This document shows, piece by piece, positions 1 to 9,836 of a stretch of DNA of 64,000 bases. The stretch is from Megalobrama amblycephala (taxonomy: Eukaryota > Chordata > Actinopteri > Cypriniformes > Xenocyprididae), in NCBI RefSeq assembly GCF_018812025.1, contig NC_063062.1, positions 3,269,927 through 3,333,926 on the forward strand, given 5' to 3'. Every line of letters begins with the position of its first letter. Positions within the stretch are counted from its first letter, which is position 1. A program made the position numbers and the translations under genes. Under the pieces are notes generated by a model. It was not told the DNA's origin, made no database searches, and saw nothing but the letters and a program-made list of their open reading frames with translations.

Positions 1-335
1 TCAAGGTTGTATGGGGACCCCAGTCTCCCACGAACACCTACTTCATGCAAGCAAACATTTTTGATCTTTGCGTTTTCAATCTTAGGAGCAACAGCAGAGC
101 ATACTCATGTAGTATGCATACTACCTCAGAACAGTTACATATACAATTCATGCCAATGGTGGGACAGCCAGATGCAGCCCCTAGCATGACATGCCATGCT
201 ACAATACAGAGAAGCATCATGTAATAAAGCCACAGGAGCTACGAGAGCCAGGCGGGGTAAATAACAGCAGCAGAGGCAGACTACAGGCTGCAGGCTAGTA
301 ATGAGAGGTGCTGATTGGGCAGGCCGAGCCCTGAC
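1..335. other. plekha7 intron, start of window
   Basis: This is intron sequence downstream of the last visible exon on the minus strand. I looked for the next expected PLEKHA7 coding block (the DDTYLQLKKDLEYLDLK type helix) in all minus frames and did not find it, so that exon lies left of base 1. No repeat was recognised. Confidence 0.6.
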
Positions 336-443
336 CTTCACCCGAGACAACTGCTGGAGGTGTGCCAGCGCATTGTTGCGCACACCTGCCATCATGGCCT
401 GGTGTCTCCGTAACTGGATGAGGAGAAGGGTGAGCTCCTCAGG
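336..443 (-). CDS. plekha7: plekha7 helical exon (optional-looking, two donors)
   Basis: After the acceptor GGTCCAG at 444-450 the exon reads PEELTLLLIQLRRHQAMM and continues to AHLQQLSR(VK). It enters and leaves in phase 0. Two donors fit: GTGAAG after base 342 (102 nt, 34 codons) and GTCAGG after base 336 (108 nt, 36 codons), so either keeps the frame. As I remember the family, PLEKHA5 carries a very similar block (PEEVTLLLIKLRRQQAEL) in long isoforms, while the usual short human PLEKHA7 jumps directly from SLHGK to the DDTYLQLKK helix. The segment is predicted amphipathic and probably extends the coiled-coil region. The exon identity is supported by homology and phase. That it is skipped in some transcripts is inference. 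Confidence 0.8.
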
Positions 444-662
444 CTGGACCACAGGTTGTGAGGTTAAGATTAAGGCAGAGAGAGAGTTAAGTGATGAGAT
501 TATTTATACAAATGCCTGTTACAGCCACCAAAACAAGAGGACTGGCTCCACCAGCAGAGGAACATGAAGTGAAACTTATCCAAGTTTTTTTTTGATGGCT
601 GAAATCTGCCTTCAACAGCAGCACAAACTAGACAAACTAAACAGTACAATCTTATTTAATGG

Positions 663-696
<34 letters not shown>

Positions 697-825
697 ACAC
701 TTTGAGCGTTGTTGAGCGGATTTGTAAACACATCTGATTGGCCTTTGTGTTCACATGCTCAACAGATATGTCTGTGATTGGCTACAATGATCACATTTTT
801 AAAATTTCAACTTTTGACAACACTA

Positions 826-894
<69 letters not shown>
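663..894. repeat. two (AT)n microsatellites
   Basis: An AT run occupies 663-689 and a longer TA run 831-894. Only 37 bp separate the second from the downstream end of the exon at 932-1015, so it lies just inside the intron. It produces meaningless alternating Ile-Tyr frames on both strands. Confidence 0.95.
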
Positions 895-896
<2 letters not shown>

Positions 897-931
897 CCTG
901 GAAAAGAAACTTGTGTGCAAAAATGTCTTAC

Positions 932-1015
932 TGTTTTTCCGTGCAGGCTGGGAGCACTGACTGTATGTGTGATGTAACCAGATGGAGGCATTGAGCGTCT
1001 CTCTATTGTGGCCGA
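932..1015 (-). CDS. plekha7: plekha7 exon: SMPPSGYITHTVSAPSLHG segment
   Basis: The acceptor is CTGCAG (1016-1021) and the donor is ACA|GTAAGA after 932. The 84 nt (28 codons) enter and leave in phase 0 and read SATIERRSMPPSG, then YITHTVSAPSLHGKT. Human PLEKHA7 has DRRSMPSMGYMTHTVSAPSLHGKS at the same place, one of the most conserved non-domain blocks in the family. It belongs to the central segment that is reported to bind p120-catenin, just before the coiled coil. Its neighbour upstream is the large exon at 4992-5523, and the exon at 336-443 follows. Confidence 0.92.
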
Positions 1016-1063
1016 CTGCAGAATGATAAAAAAAAAAGAGTTTTAAATTACATTTTAAATACA

Positions 1064-1444
1064 GTACCGTTCAAAAGTCTGGACTCTGTACAATTTGTTT
1101 TGAAAGAAATTAAAAATGATGCATTAAATTGATCAAAAGTGACAGTAAAGACATTTATAATTTTACAGAAGATTCCTTTTTAAATAAACTCTGTTCTTTT
1201 GAACTCTATTCATCAAAGAATCCTGAAAAAAATGTATTACAGTTTCCACCAAAATATTAAGCAGCACAACTGAAATTATTGGAACATCAAATCTGCATAT
1301 TAGAATGATTTCTGAAGGATCATGTGACACTGAAGACTGGAGTAATGATGCTGAAAATGTAATACAAAAAAAAAAAAAAAAAAAAAATTAATAAAAATTT
1401 GATGCTGAAAACGCTTTAATAATAATAATAATAATAATAATAAT
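1064..1444. repeat. ACACTACC-family MITE copy plus poly(A) and (AAT)n
   Basis: The copy begins with AGTACCGTTCAAAAGTCTGG and contains the block ATCATGTGACACTGAAGAC seen in about ten other places in this window. It is truncated into a poly(A) run at 1366-1387, and an (AAT)n tract follows at about 1418-1444. Confidence 0.8.
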
Positions 1445-1936
1445 TCATTAAATTTACAAAGCACTCTACATATGGAAGGGGGAATCTCCTCAACCACCAC
1501 CAATGTGCAGCATCCACCTGGATGGTGCGACGGCAGTCATATTGTGCCAGAATGCCCACCACAAACCAGCATTATTGGTGGAGAGGAGACAGAGTGATGA
1601 AGCCAATCTGTATATATACTGTATATGGGGATGATTATGAGGCCATGATGATGGACAGAGGCAAATGGGCAAGTTTGGTCAGGATGCTGGGGTTACATGC
1701 ATGAATATTCCACAATATTACTGTTCTATTACAGTGTATACGTCATTAAAACACCAATATTAAGGTCCGTTCACACCAAGAACAATAACTATAAAGATAT
1801 AGATCTAAAAATCAGAGTCCACACCACATCTGTAACTATAACGGCACAGAGAAACTATATCATTGGAATCACTTTCAGAACGATTTTTTCCAGCTGATGA
1901 ACGATAAATCCATTGGCAGCCAAAGAGCTTGAGCAT

Positions 1937-2915
1937 TTAAAGGTGCCCAAGAATGCTTTTTCACAAGATGTAATATAAGTCTAAGGTGTCCCCTGAATGT
2001 GTCTCTGAAGTTTCAGCTCAAAATACCCCATAGATTTTTTTAAATAAATTTTTTTAACTGCCTATTTTGGCAGTATATATCATTAACTATGCACTGATTT
2101 ACACTCGGCGACGCCCCTTTAATTCGCGTGCTCCCTGCCACACGAGCTCTCGATTATATTACAGCACATTTACAAAGTTCACACAGCTAATATAACCCTC
2201 AAATGGATCTTTACAAGATGTTCGTCATGCATGCTGTATGCATGCTTCGAATTATGTGAGTAAAGTATTTATTTTGATGTTTATATTTGATTCTGAATGA
2301 GTTTGATAGTGCTCCGTGGCTAACGGCTAATGCTACACTGTTGGAGAGATTTATAAAGAATGAAGTTGTGTTTATGAATTATACAGACTGCAAGTGTTTA
2401 AAAATGAAAATAGCGACGGCTCTTGTCTCCGTGAATACAGTAATAAACGATGGTAACTTTAACCACATTTAACAGTACATTAGCAACATGCTAACGAAAC
2501 ATTTAGAAAGACAGTTTACAAATATCACTGAAAATATCATGATATCATGGATCATGTCAGTTATTATTGCTCCATCTGCCATTTTCGCTGTTGTTCTTGC
2601 TTACCTAGTCTGATGATTCACCTGTGCACAGATCCAGACGTTAATACTGGCTGCCCTTGTCTAATGCCTTTCATAATGTTGGGAACATGGGCTGGCATAT
2701 GCAAATATTGGGGCGTACACCCCGACTGTTACGTAACAGTCGGTGTTATGTTGAGATCCGTGTGTTTTCCGGAAGTCTTTTAAACAAATGAGATTTACAT
2801 AAGAAAGAGAAAGCAATGGAGTTTGAAACTCAATGTATGTCTTTTCCATGTACTGAACTCTTCTTATTCAACTATGCCAAGGTAAATTCAAATTTTGAAT
2901 CTAGGGCACCTTTAA
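1937..2915 (+). mobile_element. TTAA/AGGTGCCC MITE, copy 1 (piggyBac-like)
   Basis: The element is flanked by TTAA on both sides, with termini AGGTGCCC and GGGCACCT. The other copies are 30351-31333 (same orientation) and 48341-49319 (inverted); all are 979-983 bp. The TTAA flanks and terminal inverted repeats fit a non-autonomous piggyBac-type element. The short frames inside are not conserved as protein. Confidence 0.85.
2722..2743. promoter_or_regulatory. 22-bp perfect palindrome with TTACGTAA core
   Basis: The palindrome is centred between 2732 and 2733, with core TTACGTAA and arms CCGACTG and CAGTCGG. TTACGTAA is the known consensus of PAR-bZIP/E4BP4 (D-box) and related bZIP factors. 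The same palindrome is kept in the two sister copies of the element. A transposon-intrinsic role such as a hairpin is equally possible. Confidence 0.5.
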
Positions 2916-2994
2916 AATGGCAGACGACAAAACTGCAGAATGCTTAGAATAAACAAAACGATATCGTCCGCTGGTGTGGACACTAATATAGTTA

Positions 2995-3564
2995 CAGTGG
3001 CATGAAAAAGTATGTGAACCCCTTGCAGAATCTGTGAAAATGAGAATTATTTTAATAAAATAAGAGGGATAATAATACTGATTCTCAATACTGTGTGTGG
3101 TTACCTGATGATCCACGACTGTTTTTATGTTTTGTGATGGTTGTTCATGAGTCTCTTGTTTGTCCTGAGCAGTTAAACTGAGCTCTGTTCTTCAGAAAAA
3201 TCCTCCAGCTCCTGCAGATTCATCAGTTTTCAAGCATTTTTGCGTATTTGAACCCTTTCCAGCAGTGACTGTATGATTTTGAGATTCATCTTTTCACACT
3301 GAGGACAACTGAGGGACTCAAACTCAACCACACACAGTATTGAGAATCAATGGTTCACATACTTATGAATGGGGTTATTTTAATAAATTCAGCTATTGTT
3401 TTGTCTTGTGAACTAAATGCAAACATCTTTTATGTAAAATATCTTACTCAGGACAGTACTAAACAAAAAATAACATGCATTTTTTATTATCCCTCTTATT
3501 TTATTAAAATAATTATCATTTTCACAGATACTGCAAGGGGTTCACATACTTTTTCATGCCACTG
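2995..3564. mobile_element. Tc1-type MITE with long inverted repeats
   Basis: A TA dinucleotide is followed by CAGTGGCATGAAAAAGTATG. The right end is the complement of the same sequence, and the near-identical arms extend about 80 bp. This terminus type and TA target are characteristic of Tc1/mariner non-autonomous elements in fish. There is no transposase reading frame. Confidence 0.85.
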
Positions 3565-4099
3565 TCTCTTTATAGTTATCGTTCTTGGTGCGAACGGGCC
3601 TTTAGCCTGCATCATAACACCATATAACCTTGTACATTTGGGTGAAAGAACCTGCTACACACAACACTGTAATACACACCAAAATAGCACTTAAGTAACT
3701 CAAAAGTTTTCAAGTGCAACATATTTAGATTGAATAATAATCATGTTTCAAGTCCTCATTTGGATTAGACATTTCTGTTTCCTGGGTGCAAACTTATTTT
3801 AGATGGTTATGATTTTTAAAAGACAGAAACATTAAACAAAGCAAATGAAGTATATATAAATTGTCCCATTCTGGCACTTGTTCCATTACAAACACAACAC
3901 TGATAATTCATGCTGAATTACAACAGATGGACTAATGCTGAGAGTTTGAAAACATTGAAGTCTGGTGCTATTTGATCAGGATCAGTTTCTGAGCAGTACT
4001 AACATCCATCATGATGACTCTAAGTGCATGCTTCTTTCAGACTCAAGATCTTCTCTTTTAAATCAGAGTTTCTGGCCAAGGTCAGTTTCATATTGTATG

Positions 4100-4890
4100 C
4101 AGTACCATTCAAAAGATTGGGATCAGCAAGATTTTTTAAAGAAATTAATATTTTTATTCAGCAAGGATGCATTAAATAATAATAATAAAAAAAGTGTCAG
4201 TAAAGACATTTTTGGTAACACTTTAGTTTAGGGTCCAATTCTCACTATTAAATAGTTACTTATTAGAATGCATATTACTAGGATATTAGCTGGTTATTAG
4301 TACTTATAAAGCACATATTAATGCCTTATTCTGTATGACTTTATTCTACATCTCTTAATCCTACCCAATACCTGAACTTAACAACTATCTTACTAACTAT
4401 TAATAAGCAGTACTTAGGAGTTCGCTGAGGCAAAAATCATAGTTGATAGTTAGTTAATAGTGAGAATTGGACCCTAATCTAAAGTGTGACCACATTTACA
4501 TTGTTATAATAAAATTAAATTTCAAATCAATGCTGTTCTTTTGAACATAGAATTCATCAAATCATCATGCTAAAAAAATGTTTTTACAAAAATATTAAGC
4601 AGCACAACTGTTTTCAACATTGATGATAATAATAATAAATGTTTCTTGAGCAGCAAATCAGCATATTAGAATGATTTCAGAAGGATCATGTGACACTGAA
4701 GACTGGAGTAATGATGCTGAAAATTCAGCTTTGCATCACTGGAATAAATTCATTTTAAAATATATTCAAATAGATAACCGTTTTATGAAATTGTAATAAT
4801 ATTTCAGAATATTATGGTTTTTAATGTATTTTTCATTAAATAAATGCAGCCTTGGTGAGCAGAAGAGACTTCTTTCAAAAACATTTTTAA
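4100..4890. mobile_element. ACACTACC-family MITE interrupted by GGTAACAC MITE
   Basis: The copy starts with GTACCATTCAAAAGATTGG and ends near GAGACTTCTTTCAAAAACAT. The shared ATCATGTGACACTGAAGAC block lies near 4685-4700. A second MITE is inserted at 4214-4491. Confidence 0.8.
4214..4491. mobile_element. GGTAACACTTTA MITE, copy 1
   Basis: The element is 278 bp with inverted termini GGTAACACTTTAGTTTAGGG and the complement (ending TAAAGTGTGACC). It is inserted in an ACACTACC-family repeat. A sister copy of the same length is at 11036-11313. Confidence 0.85.
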
Positions 4891-4991
4891 AAATCCTATC
4901 GAAGCTCACAACCTTTCACAATCCCACAGGCCACTGAGTATACGACTATTGCCAGTAAGCATATGGGTGGTTGTGCTTGTCACCTACTGAC

Positions 4992-5523
4992 CTTATAGGA
5001 GCGTAACCGGTGAGGAGAGTTTGAAGGAGGCACCTCCACGGCGGACCGGTCCTCCAGAGGTTTGACTGTAACCCGTTCTGCAGGCGTGTGGGGTCTGCGT
5101 GGAGACAGCAGCCTGGGCCCAGGAGGTCCGGGTGGAGGGATGTCTGCCAGGGTCGGAGGCACGGAAATGGAGCGAGACACGTCCGAGTTGACTCTGGTGG
5201 AGGATACGGCGGTGGAGTAGTCTGGAGCAGGAGTGTAGACGGGGGCGGTGGGGCTGCCGTGCCGATATTGCTGTCGCTGTTGCCATTCGTAGAGCTGCCA
5301 CACGGTATTGTCGTGCGGCGCGGGTCGCTGGGTGTGGCCGTGGGTCAGCTGGAAGTGATTCAGCCGGTCATGGGAATATTTGTATTCACTGGGTAACTGA
5401 CGGTGAGCAGTTAGTGGGCTTTGCCGTGTTGTCTTTGGTAAAGACTGGTACTTGTCTATTGTGCCGTACTTCGGATGAATTGGAGGGGTCCGACGTGGGA
5501 TTGTGCCATCTGTAGAAACAAAC
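4992..5523 (-). CDS. plekha7: plekha7 large exon: p120-catenin-binding region
   Basis: The 532-nt exon starts after CACAG at 5524-5528 with one base completing the previous codon, and ends AAG|GTCAGT at 4992 in phase 0. It encodes FVSTDGTIPRR, KYQSLPKTTR, LPSEYKY, then TVWQLYEWQQRQQYRHGSP, RSISVPPTLADIPPPGPPG and RRPHTPAERVTVKP. These blocks match human PLEKHA7 in order. The human region around these residues is reported to bind p120-catenin and to be proline-rich. A second AG at 5510-5511 (TACAG|ATGG), 14 nt inside, would look like the natural acceptor, but using it would shift the frame after the phase-2 donor at 7254. The CpG-rich 5080-5340 part gives spurious long frames on the plus strand. 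Confidence 0.93.
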
Positions 5524-5650
5524 CTGTGATAACAAAATGATTATTTTTAACACGTATTGTTACATTTATGTATCATTTAGACAAAATTAATGGATATTTA
5601 GAGCCATTGAAGTCAAAGTCAAAATTAAAACTATTTATGTTATATATATT

Positions 5651-6200
5651 TTATACACTACCATTCAAAATTTGGGGTTGGTGAGTTTTTTTTTAATGTT
5701 TATGAAGTCTTTTTTTTGCATTTAATTGACAAAAAATACAGTAAAAACAGTAATACTGTGAAATATTATTATAATTTGAAATAACTGTTTTTCTATTTTA
5801 ATATATTTTAAAATATAATTTATTCCTGTGATTCAAAGCTGAATTTCCAGCATCATTACTCCAGTCTTCAGTGTCACATGATCATTCAGAAATCATTCTA
5901 ATATGCTGATTTGGTGCTTCAGTAACATTTTTTATTGTCATCAATGTTGAAAACAGTGTTTCTGCTTAATATTTTTGTGGTAACTGGATTTTTTTTCAGG
6001 AGTCTTAAATAGAAAGTTCAAAAGAACACAATTTATTTGAAATAGAAATCTTTTGTAAAATCCTAAATGTCTTTACTGTCACTTTTGATCAATTTAATGC
6101 ATTCTGGCTGAATAAAAGTAATTATTTCTTTAAAAAAAACTGCCCCAAAACTTTTAAATGGTAGTGTACTTTTATTTATTTATTTATTTATTTATTTATA
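5651..6200. mobile_element. ACACTACC-family MITE (two intact ends) and (TTTA)n
   Basis: The left end is ACACTACCATTCAAAATTTG and the right end, AACTTTTAAATGGTAGTGT at about 6147-6166, is inverted to it. The tetranucleotide (TTTA)n at 6170-6200 adjoins. No gene is seen between the exons at 4992 and 7254. Confidence 0.8.
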
Positions 6201-6659
6201 TATAATAAACAACCCAAGTCTTGAACAGAATTCATTATTGCATGTCATTCTAAAGGGGAAAAAGGTCTTTGTAATCATTTTTCAAACTATAATAACTAGT
6301 TCCACCTCTGAAGCGACTTTCCTTTTTGACATCACCAATTCGTTTGTTACATTAAATATTTATTTCCTGTCATATAGTGACCAATTTTCACAAACCCAAC
6401 AAATCCAGATGCCTAAAAAATAAAAGGGCTGGACTTCTTTTAGGAAATACCCTATTTCACTCTGAAATATGGCACATTATGAAAGTAAAATGTTGTGAAC
6501 ATCGTCTTATGTTGATTTTAAGGACAAACTGGATGCTGGGTGTTGTACTCTGTGATGATTTATTATGATCTCAACCACTAGGGGGAGATACAACCCATGA
6601 CTCTTCACAGTAACATCTAGCAACTACTCTGTATACATGCATTTGTGACTGAATTTATA

Positions 6660-7225
6660 CACAGTACCGGTCAAAGGTTTGGACACATTACATTACATTT
6701 TTATGTAAGGTAATGTAGAAATATTTTTTTAACAATACAAGTCTTTGCTATCACTTATTTATCAATTTAACACAACCTTGGTGAATAAAAGTATTTATTT
6801 ATTTTAAAAAAGAGAAAAAAATATATTACTGACCCCAAACTTTTAAACAGTAGAGTATATTGTTACAAAAGATTTCTATTTTAAATAAATGCTATTCTTT
6901 TAAAACTTTTTATTCATTAATGAAACCTGAAAAAAGTATCACGTAAAAAATATTAAGCAGCACAACTGTTTCCAACATTGATAATAAATCAGCATATATG
7001 AATGATTTCTGAAGGGTCATGTGACACTGAAGACTGGAGTAATGAAGCTGAAAATTCAACTTTGCATCACAGAAATAAATTATATTTTAAAGTATATTAA
7101 AATAGAAAAACATTATTTTAAATTATAATAATATTTCACAATATTACTGTTTTTCTGTGTTTTTGATCAAATAAATGCAGCTTTGGTGAGCAGAAGAGAC
7201 TTCTTTCAAAAACAATAAAATAGTA
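6660..7225. mobile_element. ACACTACC-family MITE copy
   Basis: The copy begins ACAGTACCGGTCAAAGGTTT, contains CATGTGACACTGAAGACTGG, and ends next to the donor side of the plekha7 exon at 7254. It therefore sits within 30 bp of a splice donor. The sequence is decayed. Confidence 0.75.
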
Positions 7226-7253
7226 ATGTGTGCGTGTGTGTTTGCAGACTCAC

Positions 7254-7724
7254 CCCTGGCGTTCTTCCTTCTGTACTTTAACCCAGTTCTCCACCTTCTC
7301 CAGTGCACTCTTCCTCTGTACCTGAATTGGAGTTTGAGACGAAGGTGTCGGACCCCTCTGATACCCAGGCATGCCGTTCTGTTCTATGGGCGTACCATTC
7401 CTCATCACCACTGGTGGGGTCGACACAGCCCTGGAAGGAGCTCGAGAGGGAACTTGGGATGCTGGTTTTGAAGCTGGAGCTAAAACCTCCACCTCCACTA
7501 TCCTGCTTGCTGGAGATTTACCCCTCGCCTGCTCGATCTCTCGCTGAGCAACCTGGATCTCCACCTCTCCAACAAATCCCTCCTGCTTCTCCTCAAGCAG
7601 CCCGTCACTTTGGATAACCTCCGGTTCTGGAATCACGTAGCTGTTGATGTGGTTGGTCTGAGGCACGGCCTGTTGCTTGAGTTTCTCAGAAACGTTCACT
7701 TGGTCTGGATGATCCAACTCCTCT
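7254..7724 (-). CDS. plekha7: plekha7 exon after the PH domain (linker)
   Basis: The 471-nt exon has acceptor CACACAG (7725-7731) and donor GG|GTGAGT after 7254. It takes one base to complete Arg and ends with two bases of a Gly codon. The N-terminal part reads KQQAVPQTNH, close to human VERQAVPQANH just after the PH domain. The end, EQNGMPGYQRG then QRKSALEKVENWVKVQK, parallels human EQNGTGGYQRA and QRKSNLAQVEHWARAQKG. The middle (about residues 20-100) is poorly conserved, rich in Glu, Pro, Ala and Ser, and predicted disordered. The exon links the PH domain to the p120-binding segment. Confidence 0.93.
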
Positions 7725-7984
7725 CTGTGTGGCAAAAACATGGCATGTGCAAAGGTCAGCGAAGTTTTATGACATCTCTTATATGATGCTACTATCATAG
7801 TGCTGGATCACATGACAGGTCTGTTAAATTAACAACATTCCACAGCACAGAGTCTTGACCAGCATTCACACAAGAGGGAATCTGCTCACAAAGCTAAATA
7901 TATCCATCACTGTAAACTGACCAGTCTTATTTTAGATTCACAATTCTAGTCTCTTTAAGCTCCAGGATCTACACACCTTACAAA

Positions 7985-9836
7985 GCCCTGGTAACCACAC
8001 ACAACATCTCAGCAACTGCACAGCAACCTGCCAAAAACACAGAATACTTTGGCAACAGCATAGTAACAACCTGGCAACCATCCACAACACAACTGCAACT
8101 GCATAGAAACCCGCCAAAAACACTGAATACACTTTAACAGCCCCATAGTAACAACCTGGCAACCACCTGCAACACCATTGCAACTGCATAGCAACCAGCC
8201 AAAAACACTGAATACACTTTAACAGCTGCATAGTAACACCCTGGCAACCACCTGCAACACCATTGCAACTGCATAGCAACCAGCCAAAAACACTGAATAC
8301 ACTTTAACAGCCCCATAGTAACAACCTGGCAACCACCTGCAACACCATTGCAACTGCATAGCAACCAGCCAAAAACACTGAATACACTTTAACAGCCGCA
8401 AAGTAACGCCCTGGCAACCACCCTCAACACCCTATGCAACCCAATAAAAACACTCAGAACACTGTGCAACAGTATAATAACAACCTGGCAACCACCAACA
8501 AGAACCCGGCAACCACTGCAACTGCATAGCAACCAGCCAAAAACACTGAATACACTTTAACAGCCGCATAGTAACACTCTGGCAACCACCCACAACACCC
8601 TATGCAACCCAACAAAAACACTCAGAACACTTTAGCAGGCACATAGTAACTCCCTGGTAACCACCCAAAGCACCCAAGCAACTGTATAGCAACCCACCAA
8701 AAACACTGAATACACTTTAACAGCTGCATAGTAACACCCTGGCAACCACCCACAACACCATTGCAACTGCATAGCAACCCACAAAAACACTGAATACACT
8801 TTAACAGCTGCATAGTAACACCCTGGCAACCACCCACAACACCATTGCAACTGCATAGCAACCCACAAAAACACTGAATACACTTTAACAGCCGCATAGT
8901 AACAACCTGGCAACCACCTGCAACACCATTGCAACTGCATAGCAACCAGCCAAAAACAATGAATACACTTTAACAGCCACAAAGTAACACCCTGGCAACC
9001 ACCCTCAACACCTTATGCAACCCAACAAAAACACTCAGAACACTTTAGCAGGCACATAGTAACTACCTGGTAACCACCCAAAGCACCCAAGCAACTGTAT
9101 AGCAACCCACCAAAAACACTGAATACACTTTAACAGCTGCATAGGAACACCCTGGCAACCACCCACAACACCATTGCAACTGCATAGCAACCTGCCAAAA
9201 AACATTGAATACACTTTAACAGCTGCATAGTAACACCCCTGAAACCACCTACAACACCCTATGCAACCCAACAAAATCACTCAGAACACTTTAGTGTTCA
9301 GTTCAGCACTCCCTGGTAACCACCCAAAGCACAGTAGCAACTGCATAGCAACCCACCAAAAACACTTGCCGCACTTTAGCAGCCACATGGCGACATCCTG
9401 CCAACCACCCAAAACAACACTGCATAGTAACCCGCCAAAAACATTCAGAACTTAGCGTAGTGACGCTCTGGCAGACCAGTTACAATACCTTACATAGCAA
9501 CCCACCAAAAAAATGATGCCATTGCAATCACTCACAACATCCTAGCAAATGTAATGCAACCCACTAAAAACATTCAGAACACTTTAGAAGCTGCATGGCA
9601 ACACCCTAGCAACTGCATTTAAACCCACTATAAAAGAACACCTTAGCAGTTGCATAGAAACCACCCACAACACCCTAGCAACTGCACAGGAACCTGTTAA
9701 ACACACAATACATCTTTGCCCCCCAAAAAAGCAATGCTTTGGCAACCACTCACGACACCCTAAAAAAAACACTCAGAACACCTTAGCAACTGCATAGGAA
9801 CACCCTGGCAACCACCCAGAACACCCTAGCACTGTA
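7985..9836. repeat. 85-bp-period minisatellite, about 21 units
   Basis: The units begin GCAACTGCATAGCAACCAGC and carry AATACACTTTAACAGC and CCTGGCAACCACC. Unit starts at 8180, 8265 and 8350 are exactly 85 bp apart. Similarity is highest in 8100-9250 and decays to the right. The array contains many AGCAAC/AGTAAC/GGCAAC half-sites per unit. It generates several overlapping minus frames of 60-116 codons (repeats of CNGVAGGCQ), which are products of the repeat and not genes. It lies in the intron between the exons at 7254 and 14229. Confidence 0.95.

Larger units (their letters stand above)
1762..3603. mobile_element. outer MITE with two nested elements
   Basis: The ends are inverted repeats: AAGGTCCGTTCACACCAAG on the left, and on the right the complement of CTTGGTGCGAACGGGCCTT. 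The left arm is interrupted by a TTAA MITE (1937-2915) and the right arm by a Tc1-type MITE (2995-3564). Removing both leaves a short two-arm element of roughly 300 bp. No coding capacity is seen. Confidence 0.75.

Noticed and set aside
5088..5396. 102-codon plus-strand frame, Gly/Arg-rich
   Set aside because: Antisense shadow of the plekha7 exon at 4992-5523, whose minus frame matches the PLEKHA7 family.
7303..7617. 104-codon plus-strand frame
   Set aside because: Antisense shadow of the plekha7 exon at 7254-7724.
7938..9280. Several overlapping minus-strand frames of 60-116 codons with repeated CNGVAGGCQ-type peptides
   Set aside because: They are produced by the 85-bp minisatellite; a period not divisible by three cycles the same peptide through frames, and no start or splice context supports coding.
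7985..9836. CRISPR array
   Set aside because: The whole 85-bp unit repeats without unique spacers, and the surroundings are a vertebrate intron.
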